From Neostapfia colusana (Eukaryota; Streptophyta; Magnoliopsida; Poales; Poaceae), in NCBI GenBank assembly GCA_030760725.1, contig JASWHV010000003.1:110206153-110270152 (forward strand): a stretch of DNA of 64,000 bases, written 5' to 3'. A program made the translations under genes and the position numbers. This document shows, in pieces, positions 21,201-28,578 of the stretch. Below the pieces are notes generated by a model that did not search any database, was not told the origin of the DNA, and saw only the letters and a list, made by a program, of their open reading frames with translations. Every line of letters begins with the position of its first letter. Positions within the stretch are counted from its first letter, which is position 1.

Positions 21201-21510
21201 GATGGTTGTTCGGTGAGCCATCGGAGACTCACCGGAAACCCTGCCGCTGCACTCATCTTTGTGGAAGCTAGTAAGAAGCGTCCGCGGGCTGGACGTCTTC
21301 TCTTTTGCATAGTTAGGACCGGGAGTAAGTGTGTATGTATATTCCGTTGCGTCTACCCTCGTGGTACATTATTTTGTAAATGACCCTATGTTGATAAATA
21401 AAAGACTTTGTATGCTATGGTTTCTTTTCGTGTATGCTGTTGGGTGCCGCATCGCATGGCGCCACCCAATATGTATCCTGGAGTGTGGATCCTGGAAGGG
21501 GTTCCCCACA
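18225..21510 (+). repeat. Plus-strand LTR P2, left-truncated
   Basis: Homologous to the solo LTR at 34685-38868, from its GC-rich block (gagctccccacag, 'ctagccattgatcacag' variants) to the end. The start is lost. It ends GTTCCCCACA at 21510, then gcatg, the first bases of the usual post-LTR spacer and primer site, after which unrelated sequence begins at about 21515. AATAAA at 21397-21402 is the likely polyadenylation signal. The open frames inside (18296-19271, 20497-20781) are not conserved between LTR copies and are not genes. Confidence 0.85.
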
Positions 21511-21514
21511 GCAT

Positions 21515-21687
21515 GTGTATACAAAAGTTTGTCCACAATTTGAGGCGAACTTTGAATTAAAAAGCTGATTTTAAACATCCATGCAAATGAGGGTTTAAGT
21601 CCATATTGGTTCAACACATTCAAATGAACATGTGAGCCTCTTTTTAATGAACATCCATGAAACACTTTGCGTGTAGAAAAGTTTTAG
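21515..21687. other. Unassigned sequence left of TNPD
   Basis: AT-rich and without a credible ORF. It begins where the LTR primer site breaks off. It may be intron or downstream sequence of the TNPD gene; nothing else is recognised. Confidence 0.4.
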
Positions 21688-21699
21688 CTAGTCCCATTT

Positions 21700-22094
21700 T
21701 TCATGAATTTGCACACATAGACTTTCAAGCCTCGGTTTATTCATATACATTTTTGGGATTTTTACAATCATCCTGATTGTCACTACCATAATTGATATGA
21801 GCATTATCGTCATCAGGACCTCTCTCATCATCTTTATCCACCTCATGTGTATCAAATTCACCATGCTCTTTCCATATTGTGTATCTTTTTGAAACCCCTT
21901 TTCACCAAATGAGATTGGATTACTATAGTATCTATCCAAGCAATCTTATTTTTGGAGTCGATACATGGACACAATATGTAATCTATCTTTTGCATCTTCG
22001 CATGTCTCTTGGACGCTTCAATAAAGTTTGCAACATTTTGAATGTACATAGGATCAGGTCTTGGCATGTTGTACATCCACGCTCGGCGGTCCAT
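21700..22094 (-). pseudogene. TNPD-like CACTA transposase, N-terminal fragment
   Basis: The ATG at 22094 opens MDRRAWMYNMPRPDPMYIQ and then FIEASKRHAKMQ and LCPCIDSKNK, followed by VIQSHLVKRGF. This is the plant transposase-associated domain that starts En/Spm TNPD proteins, with its Cys pair. A frameshift near 21880 moves to another frame: EHGEFDTHE then an acidic run (DKDDERGPDDDN), also typical after this domain, ending at a stop about 21730. The DDE-type catalytic part of TNPD is absent. It is a dead fragment whose leader lies at 22190-22440. Confidence 0.83.
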
Positions 22095-22189
22095 CTTCTA
22101 TGTCAAATTGTAGAAATAAAAATATGATAGTAACCATTTCTTGAATGCAAGTGAAGGATGAAAGTTGAACTCAAGGTTCACAAAGCTAG

Positions 22190-22440
22190 CGTACAATGAT
22201 GGCACTTGGAGGCGAGGACGACGATGTGCGCGCGCTTGGAGGCGAGGGAGAGGACAGCGACGTGGGCTTGGCAGCGAGGGAGAGAGGCAAATGTAATTTT
22301 TTGCAGCCTGGCGGCGTCGATGTGAAATCTCCCAAGTTAGGTTTTTGCGGTGCCCGAGCGGTGCTTTATATAGTCGTCCATTATCACAGGCGGGTTTTAA
22401 GGTGGTCCACTAAAAACCGTCTGCGATAATTGACTCTTCA
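22190..22440 (-). promoter_or_regulatory. Promoter and leader of the TNPD unit
   Basis: On the minus strand: a hairpin repeat (cctgtgataat at about 22380), TATATAA at about 22370, then cgctcggg, a 'gagatttcac' block near 22320-22330 and a pyrimidine/GC-rich leader toward the TNPD ATG. The same ordered motifs occur on the plus strand at 27640-27760. The plus-strand frame 22196-22429 is antisense to this leader and not a gene. Confidence 0.65.
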
Positions 22441-22990
22441 TAGGTCTGCTCTTCAGTTTCTTCTTCCTTTGCTTCATTTTTTATTTAGATTCCAATGTAA
22501 ATACTCAAACATGTATAGATTCTGCAGATTAAGTCCAAATACGATGATTCTTTTTTCTATATTCTTCAAAAATTAATATATAACAGATGATATAAAAGTT
22601 TAATAATTTTATAGGTAGCATTGTTATGTTTTGGTAAATATAGAATTAATTTATATGCACATATTATTCAGATTTTCATATCTACTAAAAAATGGATCTT
22701 CCACTGAAAGCTGGTTTGTATGAACATATTGTCTTATTTATGCATGTATGAATTTTGTTAATTTTTTAAAGCAATCCAACATATCAAAATTCAAATTATC
22801 CATCATTCTAATGAAATGCTCATATACATATGAGGTCAAATTTTGAACACACAATGATTCAAACAGTTCTGTAAAAATATGAAAAAAAATCATAGAGGTT
22901 AGTATGATGACTAAAATGTTCCATGGAAAAATTCACTCACAAAATCGTTGTAATATCAAGATACAAAAATGACAAATAAACTATTTATGT
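22441..22990. repeat. AT-rich CACTA-associated repeat, copy 1 (interrupted)
   Basis: Matches 25240-25960 (gtctgctcttcagtttcttc, gcttcattttttatttagat, cattctaatgaaatgctc). The copy is cut at about 22990, where the exonuclease segment starts. Its last 190 bp (from about 22801) are repeated at 24841 on the other side of that segment. Confidence 0.8.
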
Positions 22991-23143
22991 GTTGGAATCG
23001 ACAAGGGGCTATAGCTAGAGAGAGTGTGGTTGAGTACCTTCCCAAGGAAGCTGGCTGTGAGCTACAGGAATGGCCGGAAGGTTAGGACATTCAGTTATGG
23101 CGCCTCGTCGAAGGTGCTGCAATCGCTAGAATCTGAAACACCT

Positions 23144-23152
23144 TTATTATAA
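23144..23152 (+). promoter_or_regulatory. Possible TATA box of the exonuclease gene
   Basis: TTATTATAA lies about 90 bp upstream of the first in-context ATG (23240, accATGGCG). Position and composition are reasonable for a plant promoter. There is no other support. Confidence 0.4.
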
Positions 23153-23197
23153 GCAGTTTCCGCGCCATTCCTCATCTTCCTCTCAGCGCCCTTCCAT

Positions 23198-23737
23198 ATT
23201 CCTTGCAGCGCCCTTCCATCTACCTTGCTCTTCACAACCATGGCGTATGCAGGATCCTCGTCTCGCCTCCCTGCTGGTGATCATCAAGGTGGAAAATGCA
23301 AGCAGCTGTTGCTTGCCCTCACGGAGTCAGGCGCTGGAGCCAAGCGGCAACCTTCCGGTGGCCCACCGGCAAACAACCAGGGAGCCAAGCTGCAACATTC
23401 TGGTGCCCTACCGGTGAAACGCTCCCGATGGTTGTCTCTGGTCCCGGTGGCTCCGCCAATACAGTTGGTGACCCAAATTAGTTGCTGCGCCCTTCCTCAT
23501 CTTCCTTGCAGCGCCCTTCAATCTCCCTCGCTCTTCACAATCATGGCGTCTGCAGGAGCAGCCATCGCTGGCGCTCCCGGAGTCAAGCGCTGGAGCCAAG
23601 CGGCAACCTTCTGGTGGGCCGCCGGCAAACAACAAGGGAGCCAAGCTGCAACATTCTGGTGGCCCGCCCGTGAACCACTCCCAATGGTCGTCTCTGGTCC
23701 CGGTGGCTCCACCAACACAGTTGGCGACCCTAAGTGA
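23198..23737 (+). repeat. Tandem duplication of the exonuclease gene's 5' exon
   Basis: Copy 1 about 23198-23480, copy 2 about 23501-23737. Shared landmarks are ccttgcagcgcccttc, ttcacaa-catggcg, the segment ggtcccggtggctcc and acagttgg. The offset is 303 bp at the left and 256 bp at the right, so copy 1 carries about 47 bp not present in copy 2, near 23260-23310. Confidence 0.88.
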
Positions 23738-24592
23738 TGCAACCGATACCACCAAGGTCATGTTGAACGGCACAGTGATCGAAACCACCGTCACATCCTC
23801 CGGCGCCGATGTCGAGCGCTTCCTTTTGCAGATTCGCGGAAACATCCCTAGGCCCTCATCGTCTGCCTGGACACAGAGTGGTACGACGTCAAGAACTCGG
23901 ACGGGCGCAAGCAGTACAAGACGGCCGTCCTGCAGCTCTGCGTAAGACGCCACTGCCTCGTCTTACAGATCATTCACACGGACTATGTCCCAGAGAGTGC
24001 CCTGAAAAAGTTCTTCGCCTATCCGCACAATAGATTTTCTAGCGTCAGTATCAGTAATGACGTAAAGCGGCTGCACGAGGACTACGACTTTGAGTTAGCA
24101 AATGTGGAGCTCCGGGACCTCGCCGTGAAGATTCTACACAGGTCGGAACTCATGTCGGCGTCGCTCAAGACCCTGTCGCTCAAGGTGATGAATGTGCACA
24201 TCGACAAGGCGAAGGACATCAAGTGTGATAAGTGGGATAAGGTGATCCTGTCGCCACAGCAGGTGGATTATGCCCGCATCGATGCGTTTAGCTCTTACGA
24301 GATTTGTGCGCTGCTGCTCTCCCATAAGGCTTCCTCGCAATCTCCGGTCCAGGAGCAGTGCCCCTCACCAGGGTACGTCAGCACCGACTCCGATGATGAC
24401 AGGTATCATGACTACAAATTGCCAGTTCCACGCGGTGAAAATCTGCCCATCACTGAGCGCCCCAGCGGCTACCTGATATGCCCAGTCTGTCCCAACTTGA
24501 AGCACAAACGGAATCGGGAAGACATCAAGTCCATGCAACATCATGTTCTGGAAGTTGGACTCTCCAATTCTGAAATACATAGTGATAAGTAG
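23240..24592 (+). pseudogene. Werner-like DEDDy 3'-5' exonuclease gene copy, with C-terminal Cys/His tail
   Basis: The family would remove nucleotides from 3' ends. The N-terminal part DTTKVMLNGTVIETTVTSSG leads into the nuclease fold. Exo I is CLDTEW (23864-23881), Exo II is SISNDVKRL with Asp at 24059, and Exo III is YARIDAF (Tyr 24269, Asp 24281). All DEDDy acids and the Tyr are present. The C-terminus has LICPVCP followed by a His pair, resembling a zf-XS finger (inference). The frame from 23852 to 24592 is open. A TAG at 23849 and a one-base shift near 23848 separate it from the N-terminal exon. That exon is duplicated (ATGs at 23240 and 23543), which also disrupts the frame. It could be an expressed chimeric gene if spliced, but as read it is a pseudogene. 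Confidence 0.82.
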
Positions 24593-24840
24593 AAGAGCCG
24601 GCACCGTCGAATGGTGAGGAACCATTGCTCGATGTGATAACTCCTCGACGTGCTTTCATATTAGTTATTTTATTATGAACTCGAAGTTATATTTTTCAAT
24701 TTTTGTCGACAATGTATGTGGACTGGATGTTTGTGCAGTTCTTCATAGCCTCTTCTGAAATACATTCTCGGATGGATGTACCCATGGTACTAATCCTACT
24801 TTGTCATAATGTTACCATATGTTTGCTTCCTTTTACTCTC

Positions 24841-25230
24841 CATCATTCTAATGAAATGCTCATATACATATGAGGCATTCTTCAAAATTTAAACACACAT
24901 TGATTCAAACAATTTTGTAAAAATCTAAAAAAATCATAGAGGTTGGTATGATGAATAAAAGTCCCATAGAAAAGTTCAGTCACAAAATCATTGTATTATA
25001 TGCAAGATACAAAAAAAACCAATAACATATTTATTTGTTTTTCATGTTCTGACCAATTTTAAAGGTTTTTCCAAGTGAAATTTAATGGGCGCCTGTAATA
25101 TTAAATCATAATACAAGAACTTCAAATTTTGGCTTTTACAAGCCCCCTTGTTTTGATCAAGAATATTAATTAATACTAAACTTAGTAAACTTTCTTCCCA
25201 GACGGTTCTATATTAAAAACCGCCAGCGAT
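24841..25230. repeat. AT-rich CACTA-associated repeat, copy 2 (right part)
   Basis: Resumes at catcattctaatgaaatgc, duplicating about 190 bp of copy 1. It runs through the 'ttcatgttctgaccaatt' segment to a palindrome at about 25199-25235 (cagacggttc...aaccgccag). Confidence 0.8.
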
Positions 25231-25990
25231 AATTGTCTCTTCATAAGTCTGCTCTTCAGTTTCTTCTTCCCTTGCTTCATTTTTTATTTAGATTCCAATA
25301 TAAATACTCAAACATGTATAGATTCTGCAAGTTGAGTCCAAACTCGATGATTCATTTTTCTTTATTCTTCAAAAATTAATATATACCAGATGGAACAAAA
25401 AGTTTAAAACTTATATAGGTAGCATTGTTATGTTTTGGTAAATATAGAATTAATTTATATGCACATATTATTCAGATTTTTGTATCTTCTAAAATGGATC
25501 TTCCACTGAAAATTGGTTTGAATGAACATAGTCTTATTTATACATGTATGAATTTAGTTAATCTTTTTAAAGCAATCCAACATGTCAAAATTCAAATTAT
25601 TCATCATTCTAATAAAATGCTCGTATACATACGAGGCATTCTTCAAATTTTGAACAAACATTGATTCAAACAATTTTTTAAAAATCTAACAAAAATCATA
25701 GAAGTTGGTATGATTGCTAAAAAGTTTCACAGAAAAATTCACTAACAAAATCATTGTATTGTGCAAAATACAAAAATGACAAGTAACCTATTTATTCGTT
25801 TTTCATGTTATGACCAATTCCAAAGGTTTTTCCAAGTGAAATTTAATCGGCACCTGTAATACTAAATCATATTACAAGAACTTGGAATTTGGGCTTTTAC
25901 AAGCCCTCTTATTTTAATCAAGAATATTAATTAATCCTAAACTTAGTAAACTTTTTTCACAGACGGTTTTATATTAAAAACCGCCTGCGA
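25231..25990. repeat. AT-rich CACTA-associated repeat, copy 3 (complete)
   Basis: About 750 bp from aattgtctcttcata to the palindrome cagacggttttatatt...aaccgcctgcg at about 25958-25992. Nearly every block of copies 1 and 2 is present, so this is the reference unit. Confidence 0.8.
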
Positions 25991-26380
25991 TAATACATCT
26001 CCGCAGGTGGTGTTTAATTCAACTTTGAGGAGGAGGAGGGTCGCACGCCGGTCGCACTTCTATGCACCAACGACCGCAATTAAGTTCTCTGCATCTCTTC
26101 CTCCTCGTCTCCCTTTGTCAACAATGGAAGACACGCTTTTTATCTCGCCCGTCCCTTCACCATGGGCCGCAATTAAGTTCTCTGCACCTCCTCCTCCTCG
26201 GGTCACGTGTTTCCCTTCCCTCCAACTCCAGCCGCTCTCTCTTTGAACCCTTAGCGATCGACCAACTCCAGTGCGACCGCCACCTGTTGTCCACAGTTCG
26301 ACATCGCCGTCGTCGTCGTCACCATCACTACTCCCACCTATTCTACACCGTCATCGTCGTTCATGGCTGGGAACTTTGTT
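25991..26380 (+). other. GC-rich exon-like segment of unknown origin
   Basis: Follows a third hairpin motif (ccgcaggtggtgttt, 26001). It contains an internal near-repeat: gcaattaagttctctgca occurs at about 26076 and again at about 26169. Open frames of about 80-100 codons exist but encode low-complexity Pro/Ser/Leu/His sequence. It is likely a leader exon of the unit that carries the SUMO E2 remnant. No function is assigned. Confidence 0.4.
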
Positions 26381-26529
26381 AATGACTTGGAGCGTGGACG
26401 ACCCCCATGTATCTACATATGGCACACGGGTCGCTCTATAGTTCTGCTTTTCTGCCTTGATTAGTTTTGGTATTTTCAATTTCACGGCTCACCATTTGCG
26501 TCACTTGTTGTCCAATTTCTCTGCATAGT
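26381..26529 (+). other. Possible further SUMO E2 gene sequence, unassigned
   Basis: Lies directly upstream of the recognisable SUMO E2 fragments. A short frame containing W-x-x-DDPH could be a remnant of the WRKNHPHG region, but this is too short to claim. Confidence 0.25.
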
Positions 26530-27126
26530 GTTTCTCTGCGAAGCCTGAGTCAGAAGACTTATTTAAGTGACAGTGCTTCGTCCCTGGTAAATAAGCACAA
26601 TCCAGTATAACCGTCGTCCCCTTATTAATAAATTTCCTTTGAAGACTTACTGGGAAGGTGGTTACTATCCATTGACAATCTCCTTCACGGAGGACTATCC
26701 CTCAGTACCTCCGAGATGCGCCTTTCCACCTAGTTTCTTCCACCCGATTGTCCATCTTTAGGATTTCTCTGCCTTGGGGTTCTTGATCAAGAGATTGTAA
26801 GAGATACTTATTTTGCTCAAGTAATTAGTAATTGTTGCCGAACTTATTTTAAGTGGTTTCTTATGTTGCTTAAATTGATATTTTGTAGTGGCGGTGTCCT
26901 AGTATTAATGTCAGAATTTTACTACTTGAAGGTTAACGTTTGCTTCATCAGCCAAATGCGCCCGAGGTTGAAAATGATTGCTATAATCTACTTATCATGG
27001 TTAGTAACTTTGGGTTAGTGAGCAACCTAGGTTATATATCATTCTTCATTCGACATTTGTCAATTTAAAGAATGTCAATGTGATTTTCAAGATCTAGAGG
27101 AATATAAGAGACGTGTTTGGGAGTAA
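26530..27126 (+). pseudogene. SUMO-conjugating enzyme (UBC9/SCE1-like) pseudogene
   Basis: Fragments appear in the right order with AT-rich intron-like gaps. They are FSAKPESEDL (about 26532), CFVPGK (26574), WEGGYYPLTISFTEDYPSVP continuing to FPPSFFHPIVH (26650-26755), HQPNAPEVENDCYNL (26947) and FQDLEEYKRRVW then stop (27085-27126). These match the SUMO E2 order FVAKPET, PGKQG, WEGGxYPLTxxFxEDYPSxPPxCxFPPxFFHP, DQPNP and DPxEYKRRV. The active-site Cys segment (VCLSIL) after FHPxV is not found and stops occur, so it cannot be functional. Introns appear kept, so the capture was at DNA level. Confidence 0.75.
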
Positions 27127-27270
27127 GCTCGACGGTAAAGTTTAGATCGATCGATGGGAGCTTCACAGGAATATAAGTTTGAAATATATAGTTTAGAGGG
27201 CACGCAATGTGTATATATTATGAAATATTCATTGAGTTGCAAATGTTTATCTCTAAATTGCATTGTGATT
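27127..27270. other. AT-rich spacer
   Basis: Noncoding AT-rich DNA between the SUMO E2 remnant and the promoter repeats; nothing recognised. Confidence 0.4.
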
Positions 27271-27274
27271 GTGG

Positions 27275-27680
27275 TTCTATATGTTCACTGTGGCAACGAT
27301 GCACATTTATTATCTTGGCACGCGAACTGGCAACAAACAAATATACTAGAAAGAACATAATTTAAACATTTTTCACAGGCGGTGTTTAACTAAGAGCCAC
27401 CTGTAAAATCTGCGCCTATATAAGGCCGCTCAGGCGGTTCTAAATGACAATTTATCTTTGCGCGCGAAGTGGCAACGGAAAAATATAGTAGAAAGAACAT
27501 AATTTAAACATTTTTCATAGGCGGTGTTTAATTAAGAGTTGTCTGTGAAATATGCGCCTATATAAGGCCGCTTAGGCGGTTCTAAATTACAATTTACAAA
27601 TCGACTGCACTAATACATCTTCACAGGCGGTGTTTAACAAAGAGCCGCATGTAAAATTTTGCGCCTATATAAGGCCGCTC
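27275..27680 (+). promoter_or_regulatory. Triplicated promoter repeat of the TNPA-like unit
   Basis: Three imperfect copies of about 120-135 bp. Each has a hairpin half (caggcggtgtttaa), a partner (agagccacctgtaaaat and variants), then gcgcctatataaggccgct. TATATAAGG occurs at about 27417, 27558 and 27667. The spacers of the first two share ggcaac...aaatata...tagaaagaacataatttaaac. The last TATA box precedes a C-rich leader. This fits a CACTA 5' end, where the transposase binds subterminal repeats near the promoter. Confidence 0.7.
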
Positions 27681-28140
27681 GGTCTCCTCAAAAAAACCCA
27701 ACCCTGGAGATTTCACTTAGATGCCAACAGGCTGCCAAAATTTTCCTTTGCCACCAAAACCCTTGCCGCCGAGCTACGCCCTTCCCGTCGAGCTTCATTC
27801 TCCTATTCCTCGCTGCCGAGCTTCGTCCTCGCCACCGAGCTTCGTCGCTGTTGCCATCTATGTACGTTCGCCTCTTTCCTCCCTTCTCTGTCCCCGCACA
27901 ACTTCCTTTCCTCCCCCTCCCTGTGCCGCCTCCCTCATCACCCTCGCCACCGACCGAGTGTCGTCCTCGCCCTCGCCACCGCCTCCCTCCTTCCTTTTCT
28001 GCCCCTCTTCGGCACCATCGCCTCTGCGCCTTAATCCCCGCGCCGCCGACTCCTTCCCGGCATCTACCCCCACTGTGCGCTGCCCCCTCCCCACCGCCCC
28101 CCACCACCGGCGCTCTCCCACTGCACCGAGCCCCCCCTCT
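27681..28140 (+). other. C-rich leader exon of the TNPA-like unit
   Basis: Very pyrimidine-rich. All three plus frames give low-complexity Pro/Ser/Leu/Arg peptides of 130-180 codons, with no preferred frame and long antisense frames, so this is probably untranslated leader. Its first 80 bp match the TNPD leader (reverse of 22330-22250). Confidence 0.5.
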
Positions 28141-28578
28141 TTTAGATTGTTTAGATTGTTTAGATTACTTGTTTAGAGACCTTGACTATTGCTTAGATTA
28201 ATTGTTTAGATTTTGTTTGAAGGTGGACCAGAGAGCAAATTGTTTAGAGAGCAAATTAATTTTTTACATGAGAAAGAAAACTAAATTTAGCTCAATTGTT
28301 TCTTCTATATTTTCTATGTGTGTTCATACTGGCACCAATTAATTTTTTACATGAGAAAGAAAAGCAAATTAGTTGAAGGAGATAGTCTTTTTGTGCTAAC
28401 AGGTAGTCCATGTTTTATTTGTGACCACTGAGTACTATAAAAAGGATACATGTTGTCTTTGTAAATCCACCATGTTCGCTATATTTTATATATTAGGATG
28501 ATTTTAATATTAGGATGTCTTTGTAATCACTGAGTACTATAACAAGAAATCCCTTTCTGTTGCTTTTGAAGTTCTAAC
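28141..28578. other. AT-rich intron-like stretch
   Basis: Begins with the short tandem repeat tttagattg(t) near 28140-28165. It contains a 25-base repeated segment (taattttttacatgagaaag at about 28257 and 28337) and ends before the ATG at 28579. It is probably an intron of the TNPA-like gene. Confidence 0.45.

Larger units (their letters stand above)
22991..24840 (+). other. Captured gene segment carrying a 3'-5' exonuclease
   Basis: A GC-richer insert between copies of the AT-rich repeat, including its own putative promoter, 5' exon, exonuclease coding region and about 240 bp of 3' sequence. Its edges coincide with where copy 1 of the repeat stops and copy 2 resumes, so it behaves as one inserted or transduplicated unit. 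Confidence 0.7.

Noticed and set aside
22196..22429. Plus-strand 77-codon frame
   Set aside because: Antisense of the TNPD promoter/leader.
27688..28121. Minus-strand Gly/Arg-rich frames
   Set aside because: They are the antisense of the C-rich leader of the TNPA-like unit.
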